From: Flavobacteriales bacterium
GTDB lineage: Bacteria; Bacteroidota; Bacteroidia; Flavobacteriales_D; Sanyastnellaceae
DNA length: 45,886 nt
Reading direction: 5' to 3'
NCBI GenBank assembly: GCA_947464415.1
Contig: CANHWU010000003.1
Location: forward strand, 1-45,886
In this document: one piece after another, positions 9,398 through 18,280 of the stretch
Position numbering within the stretch: the stretch's first letter is position 1
Layout: every line of letters starts with the position of its first letter
Notes under the pieces: generated by a model
What the model was told of the DNA's origin: nothing
Seen by the model: the letters and a program-made list of their open reading frames with translations, nothing else
Database searches by the model: none
Position numbers and translations under genes: made by a program

Positions 9398-11920
9398 TCA
9401 ATCCCAATAGTTCTGTTCCGTGCCCAAACTGCCTCGGCGTTGGATTTTGAGATCTTCTAAAATCGAAGCTTTGACATTCAATTGAGCAAAGTAACTCTTG
9501 CGTTCGCCAAAAGGCACCATGTTAAAAGAGAACTCCCAACAATGCAAATCCCAGTGCAATCCCACAATGGAGGGTGTGAATTCTTGCATCTTAAAATCAT
9601 ATCCACTGTTCACACTGATGGCCCATTTTTTAAACAACGTCACATCCCCCGCAAAGGTGACCCCTTGCACAAATCCGAGCGTGTCTTTTTGTTGCTGGGC
9701 ATCCCAAGTTTTAGTGAGTCGCAAGTTGTAGTTGACGCGCAAATTCCATGGAATCGAGTAATCGATATTTTGACCATTGTTGGCGAGACTCACATTTTGT
9801 GGATTGTTCTGCAACACATTTCCTGTGTCTTGATTACCGGATTTCCCCTTTCCCCTAAAATTCAATCCAATGGCCAGATTCCCTCCTTCCATTCGGGTGA
9901 GTCGCTTTTGTGTTTTCCAAAGCATTTGATTTACTTCCTTGCCCAGCGAATCTCGCTCATAAAAACTATGGGTGCTGTTGTAATTCAAAGTAATATTTTG
10001 ACCAATCGTGGTGAAGGCACTCACCTGAAGGTTGCTCCAATTGAGTGAGTCGGCCAAAGTGTTGTAGGCCGTGGAGGTTCTGAATCCTTCCAATAATTTT
10101 ACTTTTTTGTAGCTGATTTTACCCCCTTCTTCATTTCTTACTTTGGCCTCTATGTTTTGATTGATACCGAAATTGATATTGGCTGCCTCTTTGGTAGTGG
10201 AGGGTGCATAGCGGGCGGCTTGGAAAGGTGAGTAGGAAATAAAAGTGCCATCTGCGCCATAAGGACCATTTCGGATGTAAGATTGGTTGGGGACATAGGA
10301 AACGCCCATGTTGGGTAAGATCACATGACGGATGGCTTTGAGCTTTTTGGGATTTTTCATCACCCATGTGCCATATACTCTCGAGTTAAGTGAAAGCGAA
10401 GCATTCCAATTTTGGCCCAACGAAATTTTAGGGATGGTATCGAGTTGCGCTATTTGGGTTTCAGGATCGGGCAAGGCCTCTACTGTTCTAAAAGATTGAA
10501 ACAAGCTATAACTCGCGCTGGGGTTGATCGTAGCAATGGCGCCCAATTTCCACGAGGTAGAGGCATTGGCGTTGTACCTCAATCCATGTGAAGCTCCACG
10601 GAGTAAATTTCCTGCATTCCTCGCCGCAAATGCAGATTCTGGTCCGGAATACAAGCTCTCTGCGTTGATGTTTCCAGAAATTCCAATGGGGGCTTTGGGA
10701 AAAATTTTCTTCAATGCATTGATGCGCTGCACGTTCAACGCCACAGAAGGCAGCGTGAGTTGCATGATTTGAGTCTGGGTATTTTGTGTGTGGTTAGCAG
10801 ATACGGCCAAGTTGAAGGGCTTCCCTGGAAAACTCTTGGTCCATTGAACCGAGGAATTAAAAGTCCCGGCAAGATAATCTTGTTGGGATGCGTTGAGGTT
10901 GTTACGGAAGTTTTGACTGGATCCCAGATTCACATTGGCAGAAAATTGTTGATCGGGTCGTGCTTTCACATCCTGTTGGTGCGTCCATCGTACATTGAAA
11001 GTCTTCTGCACAAAATAGCTCGGAAGTTCTACCAATCCGAGTTTATTCACCGTTCGGCTGATATTAAAACTCCCACTGTACTTGTATCGTTTTTTATAGT
11101 TGGTGATATTCCGAATGCTCCACGAACCTCGGGTGTATAAGTCAAACAAAATGCGGGTATCGAGATGGGGTGGCAGAGGCAAATAATAACCCAGGTTCTG
11201 AATAAAAAATCCTCGTTCTCCACCATTTCCATAACCAGGCAAGAGAATTCCAGAAGTGCTTTCCTTTTTGTTGGGAAAAAAACCAAAAGGCAAAGCCAAT
11301 GGTGTGGGCACTTTCCCCACCTTCATGTAAAAGGGACCGGTTACTACTTTGTCATTGGGAATCACCACGGCTTTGGTCAATTTGAAGTGGTAATGGGGAT
11401 TTTCTTTGTCACAGGTAGTGAGCATTCCGTTTCGTACACTGATGCTTTCATCTGCTTGTCTTTTGGAAGCGCCTGCAATCAAGTAAGCTTCGCCCTCTTG
11501 AGTTCGAGCGCCGTAGGATATTCCTTTTTTGGTGTCGAAATTATACAGCAATGAATCGGTGGCAAATTCATTCTCAGCATCTTTGAAAATGGGTTTACCC
11601 ACCCATTGTTGAGTGGAGTCTTTTTGTCCTGAAGCAAAAACCAACTTGGTATTAAAAGAAAATTGAATGCGAGCGGCTTTGAGCTCCATGCCATTGTAGG
11701 ATACATAGGATCCAACTCCGTACAAATAGATCAACTCATTTTCCAAATCAAAAACAGTACTATCCTCCCCGTAGTAATGCACCGGGAAATCAAATCCGGC
11801 TATTTCAGAGGTGTCCTGGGGGATGTCGATGGTATCCGCTTGGGCATGCAGAAAAATAGGGCAGATTATCAACAACCCAACAATGAAAATTGGACAAAAC
11901 CAATGACGCTTAACCCTCAA
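9398..11920 (-). CDS. lptD: LPS-assembly outer-membrane protein LptD (Bacteroidota type)
   Basis: About 840 aa. The frame is open to 12010, but starts there would overlap the divergent amidase gene (ATG 11975). I prefer TTG at 11920, which gives the clean signal peptide MRVKRHWFCPIFIVGLLIICP ending LHAQA. An OstA/LptA-like N-domain follows (VFDLENELIYLYGVGSYVSY, AARIQFSFNT, GKPIFKDAENEFATDSLLYN), then TTCDKENPHYHFKLTKAVV, and then a long beta-barrel with many aromatic-rich alternating strands ending near the C-terminus. LptD inserts lipopolysaccharide in the outer leaflet. The start is the uncertain part: ATG 11998 is the alternative. Confidence 0.88.
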   Translation of the reverse strand: MRVKRHWFCPIFIVGLLIICPIFLHAQADTIDIPQDTSEIAGFDFPVHYYGEDSTVFDLENELIYLYGVGSYVSYNGMELKAARIQFSFNTKLVFASGQKDSTQQWVGKPIFKDAENEFATDSLLYNFDTKKGISYGARTQEGEAYLIAGASKRQADESISVRNGMLTTCDKENPHYHFKLTKAVVIPNDKVVTGPFYMKVGKVPTPLALPFGFFPNKKESTSGILLPGYGNGGERGFFIQNLGYYLPLPPHLDTRILFDLYTRGSWSIRNITNYKKRYKYSGSFNISRTVNKLGLVELPSYFVQKTFNVRWTHQQDVKARPDQQFSANVNLGSSQNFRNNLNASQQDYLAGTFNSSVQWTKSFPGKPFNLAVSANHTQNTQTQIMQLTLPSVALNVQRINALKKIFPKAPIGISGNINAESLYSGPESAFAARNAGNLLRGASHGLRYNANASTSWKLGAIATINPSASYSLFQSFRTVEALPDPETQIAQLDTIPKISLGQNWNASLSLNSRVYGTWVMKNPKKLKAIRHVILPNMGVSYVPNQSYIRNGPYGADGTFISYSPFQAARYAPSTTKEAANINFGINQNIEAKVRNEEGGKISYKKVKLLEGFRTSTAYNTLADSLNWSNLQVSAFTTIGQNITLNYNSTHSFYERDSLGKEVNQMLWKTQKRLTRMEGGNLAIGLNFRGKGKSGNQDTGNVLQNNPQNVSLANNGQNIDYSIPWNLRVNYNLRLTKTWDAQQQKDTLGFVQGVTFAGDVTLFKKWAISVNSGYDFKMQEFTPSIVGLHWDLHCWEFSFNMVPFGERKSYFAQLNVKASILEDLKIQRRGSLGTEQNYWD

Positions 11921-11974
11921 CCAAAAATATTTTTGTAACAATGCCGTTTGAAAGTTCAAAAATAGGACGAACCC

Positions 11975-13225
11975 ATGAATAATTGGAAAAGATTTCATAT
12001 TCGTCAGCACTGGCTAGGTCTTTGGATGCTCATTGGGGTGATGGCTTTGTTTTATTCTTTTGCGGACCAAGAACGGCCTACTCCTCAATTTGTTGTGGTG
12101 TTGGATGCTGGACACGGCGGGAAGGATCCTGGTAATCTAGGAACTGGCCGATTGAAGAAAACGGAAAAGGATGTTACACTGGATGTGGTTTTGAAAGTGG
12201 GAAAGATGATCCAAGAGAAGTTTCCAGACGTTCAAGTGATCTACACAAGAAGCGGGGATACTTTCCCCACCTTGAAGGAACGAGTATCCATTGCCAACAA
12301 AAACAAGGCGGATGTATTCATTTCCGTGCATTGCAATGCCAACGCCAACGCGAGTGCTTATGGCTCGGAAAGTTTTGTGATGGGTCTCCACAAGAGTGAA
12401 GAGAGTTTAGCAACCGCCATGCGGGAGAATGCTTCCATTTTTTTGGAAGAGAACAAAGGAGCTGATTACGATGGATTTGATCCCAATAATCCCGATACCT
12501 ATATTGCATTGTCCTTGAGAGAAAATGTTTTCTTGGAGCACAGCGCCGATTTAGCAAAAAATGTTCAAGATTTATTCAGAGCGCGATTGGGGAGGAAAGA
12601 TCGCGGGGTGAAACAAGCGGGATATTATGTGATTTCTTTTACCAATATGCCCAGTATCCTGATAGAATTGGGATTTTTGACCAATGCCCAAGAGGAAGAT
12701 TATTTACAAAGTACGGAAGGTAAAAATGCGCTGTCGAAATCCATTTTCGATGCTTTTGTTGAATATAAAAAGAGTAGGAAGGGTGAGGGAGCGAAGTCCG
12801 GTTCAGTGGAACAAAAAGACGAGACAGTTCCTGTGGTGGAAAATCCAACAGTTCCCGTGGTGGAAAATACAAGTCCTGTCAAGAAGGAGGGTTCTGATGT
12901 GATGGACGCCATGATAAAAGAGGATATCGAGAGCCAAGTGATTTGGAGAGAAGGGGATAAAAAAGGAATTTGGTTCAAAGTGCAGATTTATTCCTCCAAC
13001 AAGGAGTTGAAAAGAAACCAACCGGAGTTGAAAGGGTTGAAGAAATTTGATAGCTATATTTACGGCGGTCAATTCAGGTATGTGGTGGGTAATACCCAAA
13101 GCTTTGAAGAGGCCAAGCAAAACATGAAATGCATGCAACAATGGGGATTCACAGATGCTTTTATTGTCGCCATGCAAGATGGAGAGCGAATGGACCTAAA
13201 AGAAGCGCTAAAAAAGAAAAAATAG
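11975..13225 (+). CDS. N-acetylmuramoyl-L-alanine amidase (Amidase_3) with C-terminal SPOR-like domain
   Basis: 416 aa. An N-terminal membrane anchor or signal (WLGLWMLIGVMALFYSFA, residues 13-30) precedes the Amidase_3 catalytic domain. VVLDAGHGGKDPGN has the first zinc His at 47; ISVHCNANANASAYGSE and ILIELGFLTN (catalytic Glu) follow. A Glu/Val-rich linker (about 285-325) leads to GIWFKVQIYSSNKEL...YVVGNTQSFEEAKQNMKCM...FTDAFIVAM, a SPOR-like peptidoglycan-binding domain. It cleaves the stem peptide from muramic acid in the periplasm. It is the first gene of an operon with mlaD (1-bp gap) and the Fe-S pair. Same-strand order amidase-MlaD-Fe-S protein, divergent to lptD, is a common Bacteroidota arrangement. 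Confidence 0.92.
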   Translation: MNNWKRFHIRQHWLGLWMLIGVMALFYSFADQERPTPQFVVVLDAGHGGKDPGNLGTGRLKKTEKDVTLDVVLKVGKMIQEKFPDVQVIYTRSGDTFPTLKERVSIANKNKADVFISVHCNANANASAYGSESFVMGLHKSEESLATAMRENASIFLEENKGADYDGFDPNNPDTYIALSLRENVFLEHSADLAKNVQDLFRARLGRKDRGVKQAGYYVISFTNMPSILIELGFLTNAQEEDYLQSTEGKNALSKSIFDAFVEYKKSRKGEGAKSGSVEQKDETVPVVENPTVPVVENTSPVKKEGSDVMDAMIKEDIESQVIWREGDKKGIWFKVQIYSSNKELKRNQPELKGLKKFDSYIYGGQFRYVVGNTQSFEEAKQNMKCMQQWGFTDAFIVAMQDGERMDLKEALKKKK

Positions 13226-13226
13226 A

Positions 13227-14267
13227 ATGAAGATTTCCCGCGAGTTCTGGTTAGGCGCTTTGGTGATTTTGGTAATTGCAGTGGGTTTTTTTGGAGTAAA
13301 TTATTTGAAGGGGGTTAATCTTTTCTCTTCTAGTAGGCGATTTTATTCTTTGTATGAAAATGTAGCCGGAATTGATCCTTCGAGTCCTATCGTTTTAAAT
13401 GGATACAAAATTGGTCAAGTCAAGGATGTGCATATTTTTGAGGAGGATCAAACTAAAATCATCATTGTACTCAACATCAATGATGAGCACGTAAACATCC
13501 CGAAAGACTCTGAATTTCAAATCTATGATTCCGATTTATTTGGTGGAAAGGCCGTCCGTTTGATTCTCGGCGATTCCAGTGCAATAGCGATGCACAAGGA
13601 CACCCTGAAGGGGAGCTTGGCTTTGGGATTGACAGAGTCCATTAAGCAAGAGATTGAACCATTAAAGGCCAAAACGTCTGAGTTGTTTTCCACTTTGGAT
13701 AGCATGATGTTGAAGCTCAACAAGGCGTTGCAAGATCCAAGAACCAAGGAGATTCCAGAGCTATTTTCCAACATCCAACAAACCTTGCGCAATCTGCAAG
13801 CTTCAACGGGAAATTTCAGTGCGGTGATGAATGAAGGTGGTCCCAAGATGGTTGAAGTCTTGTCCAACGCACAAAGTATTTCAGAAAATTTGAAGGCCAA
13901 TAATCAAAAGCTCACCACCGTGATTGGAAATTTTGAGTCGATCTCTGATTCGCTCAAAAAGGCCAACATTGGGGCCACCGTTATGAAGGTCAACCAAGCA
14001 GTAGGAGGTCTTCAACAATTCGTGGATGATGTCAATCAAGGGAAAGGATCTTTGGGCAAACTCACGCAGACGGATGCTTTGCATACCCAATTGGTGGAGG
14101 CCAGCAAAAGTTTGAATTTGCTCATTGACGATATCAATAAGAATCCAAAGAAATATGTTCATTTCTCCATGGTGGGCAGAAAGGATGCCGATGGATTTTC
14201 AGACAAGGAGTTGGAGCAAATCAGAACGGAAATCAACAAACTTAAAGTAGAAGAAAAGAAGCCATGA
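13227..14267 (+). CDS. MlaD family (MCE domain) lipid-transport protein
   Basis: 346 aa. One N-terminal transmembrane helix (EFWLGALVILVIAVGFFGVNYL) precedes an MCE domain: RFYSLYENVAGIDPSSPIVLNGYKIGQVKDV, then FGGKAVRLILGDS. The C-terminal about 200 residues are helical or coiled-coil (repeated LKAKTSEL, LSNAQSISENLKANNQKL), as in MCE proteins that form a tunnel for phospholipids between the two membranes. No MlaE/MlaF genes are nearby. It starts 1 bp after the amidase stop and its stop overlaps the next start (ATGA at 14264). Confidence 0.9.
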   Translation: MKISREFWLGALVILVIAVGFFGVNYLKGVNLFSSSRRFYSLYENVAGIDPSSPIVLNGYKIGQVKDVHIFEEDQTKIIIVLNINDEHVNIPKDSEFQIYDSDLFGGKAVRLILGDSSAIAMHKDTLKGSLALGLTESIKQEIEPLKAKTSELFSTLDSMMLKLNKALQDPRTKEIPELFSNIQQTLRNLQASTGNFSAVMNEGGPKMVEVLSNAQSISENLKANNQKLTTVIGNFESISDSLKKANIGATVMKVNQAVGGLQQFVDDVNQGKGSLGKLTQTDALHTQLVEASKSLNLLIDDINKNPKKYVHFSMVGRKDADGFSDKELEQIRTEINKLKVEEKKP

Positions 14268-15559
14268 TAGCACAATTGATATTCATTGCCTTGTTAGGAG
14301 TGGGAGGATTTTTGGCGTACAAGCGTTTTTTGTTTGTCAAAAGAAATATTTTGATGGGACGTGATGTGGCTATGGAAGGCAACGCTGCTGATCGTTGGAA
14401 TACTATGTTCCGCGTTGCTTTGGGTCAAGGCAAAATGTTCACCCGGCCTATTGCGGCGATCTTTCACTTGTTCTTGTACTTGGGCTTTGTGATCATCAAT
14501 ATAGAAGTAGTGGAGATCATATTGGATGGTATTTTAGGACAACATCGTTTGTTTCATGGTATCGGTGGAGTGTATAATTTGCTCATCGGTGCTTTTGAAA
14601 TCTTGGCCTTTTTGGTGATCGTGGGATGTGTGGTGTTTTTGATTCGTAGAAATGTAATGAAGATTGCCCGTTTCCATTGGCGAGAAATGACGAAGTGGCC
14701 CAAGTCCGATGCCAATATCATTTTGATTACCGAAATTGCTTTGATGTCGGCTTTTCTCAAAATGAACGCGGCGGAAAGCATTTTGGCTGCTCATGGAGTG
14801 GAGCATTATGTGAACATGGGCAATTTGCCCATTTCGCAATGGATTGTTCCATTTTTGCAAGGGTTCAGCGATGGTGCCTTGGTAGCCATCGAGCGTTTTT
14901 GTTGGTGGTTTCATATCATCGGAATTTTGGCTTTTATCGTGTATTTAAGTTATTCAAAACATCTGCACATTTTATTGGCATTTCCCAATACATACTACAG
15001 TAAGTTGCATCCAGCGGGTCAGTTGAGTAATATGTCCAATGTGACCAATGAAGTGAAACTCATGATGGATCCCTCTGCCCAAGTAGTGGAGGATCCTTTA
15101 GCGCCCAAAAAGTTTGGAGCCAAGGATGTGGAAGATTTGACTTGGGTGCAGTTGTTGAATGCCTACAGCTGCACGGAGTGTGGAAGATGTACCTCGGTGT
15201 GCCCGGCTAATCAAACAGGGAAGCTATTGTCTCCAAGAAAAATCATGATGGATACGAGAGATCGAATGGAGGAGGTTGGAAAGTGCAAGGATGCAGGGTT
15301 GGAGTATAGCGACAAATCGCTACTCGGCGACTACATCACTTTTGAAGAACTATGGGCGTGTACCTCTTGCAATGCTTGCACAGAGGCCTGTCCGGTGAAT
15401 ATCAACCCCCTCGATATTATCATCGATCTCAGGAGATATTTGATGATGGAAGAATCGCAATCACCAGAGAGTATCACCACCATGTTAACGAACATTGAAA
15501 ACAATGGTGCGCCGTGGGCGTTTGCGCAAGCAGATCGTGGTAATTGGACAAAAGAATAA
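14264..15559 (+). CDS. Membrane (Fe-S)-binding protein, heterodisulfide-reductase-like
   Basis: 431 aa. The N-terminal half has about five membrane helices, including a 4-TM cytochrome-b-like region with several His. The C-terminal half has two 4Fe-4S motifs: CTECGRCTSVCP (Cys 303, 306, 309, 313) and CTSCNACTEACP (Cys 366, 369, 372, 376). The layout resembles HdrE/HdrD-N or DsrM-K type electron transfer modules. With the next gene, which supplies the CCG domains, it probably forms a membrane complex moving electrons between quinone and a soluble partner; the physiological donor is unknown. Its start overlaps the mlaD stop, and the operon continues into 15564. Confidence 0.87.
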   Translation: MIAQLIFIALLGVGGFLAYKRFLFVKRNILMGRDVAMEGNAADRWNTMFRVALGQGKMFTRPIAAIFHLFLYLGFVIINIEVVEIILDGILGQHRLFHGIGGVYNLLIGAFEILAFLVIVGCVVFLIRRNVMKIARFHWREMTKWPKSDANIILITEIALMSAFLKMNAAESILAAHGVEHYVNMGNLPISQWIVPFLQGFSDGALVAIERFCWWFHIIGILAFIVYLSYSKHLHILLAFPNTYYSKLHPAGQLSNMSNVTNEVKLMMDPSAQVVEDPLAPKKFGAKDVEDLTWVQLLNAYSCTECGRCTSVCPANQTGKLLSPRKIMMDTRDRMEEVGKCKDAGLEYSDKSLLGDYITFEELWACTSCNACTEACPVNINPLDIIIDLRRYLMMEESQSPESITTMLTNIENNGAPWAFAQADRGNWTKE

Positions 15560-15563
15560 AGGT

Positions 15564-16352
15564 ATGGCAGAATTTCAAGTGAGAACAATGGCCGATTGTA
15601 TGGCCGCAGGAGAAACTCCAGAAGTGTTGTTTTGGGTGGGTTGTGCCGGAAGCTTTGATGATCGTGCCAAAAAAATCACCAAGGCCATTGCCAAGATATT
15701 GCACAAGGCCAATGTGAGCTTTGCTATTCTGGGTTCAGAGGAGAGCTGCACGGGCGATCCCGCCAAGCGAGCAGGGAATGAGTTTTTGTTCCAAATGATG
15801 GCGATGCAAAACATCGAGGTGATGAACGCTTATGAAGTGAAGAAAATCGTCACCGGTTGTCCGCATTGTTTCAATACTTTAAAAAATGAGTATCCTGCAT
15901 TGGGCGGAAATTATGAAGTCTTGCACCATACGCAATTGATCCAAGATTTGATTGCGCAAGGCAAGTTGAGTGTGGAAGGCGGAGAATTTAAAGGAAAGAA
16001 GATTACCTTTCATGATCCCTGTTATTTAGGTCGTGGAAATGGCGAATACGAAGCGCCAAGGGTGTTGATTCAAAAACTGGATGCAGAGCTGGTGGAAATG
16101 AAAAGATGCAAGACCAATGGTTTGTGTTGCGGGGCCGGCGGGGCACAGATGTTCAAAGAGGCGGAGAAAGGAAACAAGGAAGTGAATGTAGAGCGCACGG
16201 AGGATGCATTGGCCATCCAGCCCGCCGTCATTGCCACGGGCTGTCCCTTCTGCAATACGATGATGACCGATGGAATTAAATTGGCAGATCAGTCGCATGT
16301 CATTGCGGTCAAGGATATCGCCGAGTTGATTGCAGAGGCGGCCGAGTTGTGA
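15564..16352 (+). CDS. (Fe-S)-binding protein with two CCG domains (HdrB/GlpC-like)
   Basis: 262 aa from ATG 15564, 4 bp after the stop of the membrane partner; the frame is open further upstream but only inside that gene. Two cysteine-rich CCG domains are visible. The first includes FWVGCAGSFDDR, ESCTGDPAKRAGN and TGCPHCFNTLKNEYP; the second has HDPCYLGRGNGEYEAPR, NGLCCGAGGAQMF and TGCPFCNTMMTDG. Such domains bind unusual 4Fe-4S clusters in heterodisulfide-reductase-like enzymes. It is cytoplasmic and probably docks on the membrane protein at 14264-15559. Confidence 0.9.
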   Translation: MAEFQVRTMADCMAAGETPEVLFWVGCAGSFDDRAKKITKAIAKILHKANVSFAILGSEESCTGDPAKRAGNEFLFQMMAMQNIEVMNAYEVKKIVTGCPHCFNTLKNEYPALGGNYEVLHHTQLIQDLIAQGKLSVEGGEFKGKKITFHDPCYLGRGNGEYEAPRVLIQKLDAELVEMKRCKTNGLCCGAGGAQMFKEAEKGNKEVNVERTEDALAIQPAVIATGCPFCNTMMTDGIKLADQSHVIAVKDIAELIAEAAEL

Positions 16353-16381
16353 GCGTTGCAGAAAAGAATTAGTTTTGTAAG

Positions 16382-16687
16382 GTGATTCGTTCAAAACAAG
16401 ATATCATCGATTGTATTTACCAGGTGGCGGTCAGGTATCCCCTGAAGTCATTGGCACTTTTTGGTTCCATTAATACTGATCGTTTTTCAGATACGAGCGA
16501 TATTGATATTGTTGTCAACTTTAATGCAGACTTGGACCCTTTGGTCAGAGGCGAATGCTTGCTCGACTTACAAATCGAATTAGAAGATCAGTTGCTGCGC
16601 AGAGTTGACATCTTGAATCACAGTTATGTGACCAATCCCATTATGAAAACAGCTTTGCAAGAGGCAGTGGTGATTTATGGAAAATAA
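16382..16687 (+). CDS. mntA: MntA-type minimal nucleotidyltransferase (antitoxin)
   Basis: 101 aa, GTG start at 16382. The nucleotidyltransferase motif GSINTDRFSDTSDID fits GSX10DXD exactly, and a later RRVDIL supplies the third acidic residue. MntA antitoxins of type VII systems AMPylate a tyrosine of the HepT toxin. The stop overlaps the start of the HepT-like gene by 11 bp, the classic layout. Whether it neutralises its neighbour here is inference from family knowledge. Confidence 0.86.
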   Translation: MIRSKQDIIDCIYQVAVRYPLKSLALFGSINTDRFSDTSDIDIVVNFNADLDPLVRGECLLDLQIELEDQLLRRVDILNHSYVTNPIMKTALQEAVVIYGK

Positions 16688-17009
16688 GATGAAGAAGTAC
16701 TTTCTGGATATTTTGGAGGCCATTGAGAGGATTGAAACTTATTTCGATGGATGTCAGGATTTTTTGCAATATGAGGGGAACATGATGCTAAAAGATGCGA
16801 CTGAGCGTAATTTGGAGATAATTGGAGAGGCAATGAATAGAATATTGCAATTGGATCCCTTGACCAAAATCTCTGATGGTCGCAAAATCGTTAATACACG
16901 CAATAAGTTAATTCATGGTTATGATTCTGTTGATAATGCCGAGGTATATGTAATAGTTAAAAAATATCTTCCTGTTTTGAAGTCTGAAGTAAAAGATTTT
17001 CTCCGTTGA
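16677..17009 (+). CDS. hepT: HepT-like HEPN-domain RNase toxin (DUF86)
   Basis: 110 aa (ATG 16677; a second ATG at 16689 would give MKKYFLD). All-helical HEPN domain with the RX4HXY motif RNKLIHGY near residue 80. Arg and His would be the RNase active site and Tyr the residue AMPylated by MntA. The GEAMNRIL and TRNKLIHGYDSVD segments match DUF86. It overlaps mntA and ends in a palindrome shared with the convergent pentapeptide gene. Confidence 0.88.
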   Translation: MENKMKKYFLDILEAIERIETYFDGCQDFLQYEGNMMLKDATERNLEIIGEAMNRILQLDPLTKISDGRKIVNTRNKLIHGYDSVDNAEVYVIVKKYLPVLKSEVKDFLR

Positions 17010-17029
17010 GTAAAGTGAATTTTACTCAA
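17006..17029. terminator. Palindrome between convergent hepT and pentapeptide genes
   Basis: TTGAGTAAA at 17006-17014, a 6-nt loop, then TTTACTCAA at 17021-17029, a perfect 9-bp inverted repeat that contains both stop codons. Position fits a bidirectional terminator, although no long U-tract follows. Confidence 0.5.
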
Positions 17030-17585
17030 TCAATATCCCATATTGATCGAGCAAGCCATGAATATCAGATTGAGAAAATTGCGCCTTTTTGATCTTGTTT
17101 TTTTCGGGATGAATAGAGTAACGCACCGATGTCCTGAAGTCCACTTGCTCTAAATTCGTGTTGTAAAAAATCGCTCCAGCGAAATCGCATGCTTGAAATT
17201 GCGATTGGGTAAAATTACTTTCTGTAAAATCCACTTCGCAAAGTTTGCAAGCGCTGAATAGGGTTTTTTTTAGGGTCAATTGAAAAAATGAGGCGTGGGT
17301 CAAATTGCAATGCTGGAAGGTCATTTGTATTCCCAGCGCATTCGCATTTTCAAAATGAAGGCCCAGCATTTTACAATTTTCAAATCTCACTTTTCTAAAG
17401 GCTGTTCCTTTGAGGTGGCATAAGCTCAGATTGCAATGGGTGAATTTGCAGTTCGAAAATCTGACCTTCATCAATGAACCTTCGGAGAAATGGCAAAAGG
17501 AAAAGGTGCAATCTTCAAAGTCATGGGAGGGCAATGGTTGTGCAGTGAAATCGAGGTGTTCAAAGTGTTGATCAAAGAGGGCCAT
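17022..17585 (-). CDS. Pentapeptide-repeat protein
   Basis: 187 aa built almost wholly of A(D/N)LXX-like pentapeptide repeats: CTFSF CHFSE, CKFTH CNLSL CHLKG, CDFAG AIFYN TNLEQ VDFRT. It ends with a short helical tail (HGLLDQYGILIE). The predicted fold is a right-handed quadrilateral beta-helix. Size and single-domain layout resemble Qnr/McbG-type proteins that protect DNA gyrase, but many pentapeptide proteins have other or unknown roles, so no function is assigned. No signal peptide. It stands alone, convergent with hepT. Confidence 0.85.
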   Translation of the reverse strand: MALFDQHFEHLDFTAQPLPSHDFEDCTFSFCHFSEGSLMKVRFSNCKFTHCNLSLCHLKGTAFRKVRFENCKMLGLHFENANALGIQMTFQHCNLTHASFFQLTLKKTLFSACKLCEVDFTESNFTQSQFQACDFAGAIFYNTNLEQVDFRTSVRYSIHPEKNKIKKAQFSQSDIHGLLDQYGILIE

Positions 17586-17660
17586 GCGTAAAATTTTGGG
17601 TGAATATAAAAAGACTTCATGCGCTTTTGAACATCTGATGCGTTCAATGGTTTGGTGATT

Positions 17661-18251
17661 ATGAAATTGATCATTATTATCCTCTCGGTAATTTTATTCT
17701 CCATGCTCATGATACAAGCCTATACTTCCAAGAGCTCCAATGATATTGAGCAATATCGATACAAAGTTGTCCAGAAGTTGGATGAGGTGGAGATACGGGC
17801 CTATGAGTCCGCGGTGTTTTCTAGCGTAAAAATGTCCAAGGCTACTTATGATGAAACAGCCAGTGGGGGCTTCAGAATTTTGGCCGGTTATATTTTTGGC
17901 GGAAATGAGACCGGTGAAAAAATTGCGATGACCTCTCCTGTCGTCATGGAAATGGGAGATAGTATGAAGATGTCCTTCATGGTTCCCAGTGATAAAGAGG
18001 TAAATGCCTTGCCCAAGCCCAATGACCCCAGGGTGTATCAAGAGAAAAAAGATTCCACCCTCATGGCGGCCATCGCTTTTGGTGGTTGGGCCAGCGATGA
18101 GAAAATTCAAGAGCACATTGAAGCGTTGAAATCGACTTTAGCGAAACACCACATTGCCTATGAGGGTCCTTTCTCTTACCTAGGATATAATCCGCCGTAT
18201 CAATTGGTGAATCGTAGAAATGAAGTGGTGGTGAAAGTAATTTACCCGTAA
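17661..18251 (+). CDS. SOUL-family heme-binding-like protein
   Basis: 196 aa from ATG 17661; upstream TTG and GTG codons at 17652 and 17655 are in frame but ATG is preferred. N-terminal hydrophobic helix (IIIILSVILFSMLMIQA), then the SOUL domain: YKVVQKLDEVEIRAYESAVF, SGGFRILAGYIFGGNETGEKIAMTSPVV, MSFMVPS, VAFGGWAS-like AIAFGGW, and C-terminal GYNPPYQLVNRRNEVVV. Family members bind heme or tetrapyrroles weakly. It is probably membrane-anchored or periplasmic; the precise role is unknown. Confidence 0.9.
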   Translation: MKLIIIILSVILFSMLMIQAYTSKSSNDIEQYRYKVVQKLDEVEIRAYESAVFSSVKMSKATYDETASGGFRILAGYIFGGNETGEKIAMTSPVVMEMGDSMKMSFMVPSDKEVNALPKPNDPRVYQEKKDSTLMAAIAFGGWASDEKIQEHIEALKSTLAKHHIAYEGPFSYLGYNPPYQLVNRRNEVVVKVIYP

Positions 18252-18261
18252 TTTATTCTCC

Positions 18262-18280
18262 AATGCGAGGCGCATTTATT
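18262..18280 (+). terminator. Possible terminator after the SOUL gene
   Basis: AATGCG-AGG-CGCATT hairpin (6-bp arms) followed by TATTT, 11 bp after the SOUL stop and touching the stop codon of the convergent secreted-protein gene. It is short, so only moderate support. Confidence 0.4.

Noticed and set aside
9189..9460. Three overlapping reading frames over the GC-rich intergenic block
   Set aside because: They exist because GC-rich hairpin sequence has few stops; compositions are Arg/Pro-rich without domain signals and they overlap the lptD 3' end.
11921..12010. Upstream ATG starts of lptD at 12010 and 11998
   Set aside because: They would make divergent genes overlap and would push the signal peptide about 30 residues inwards; TTG 11920 fits better, though it is not proven.
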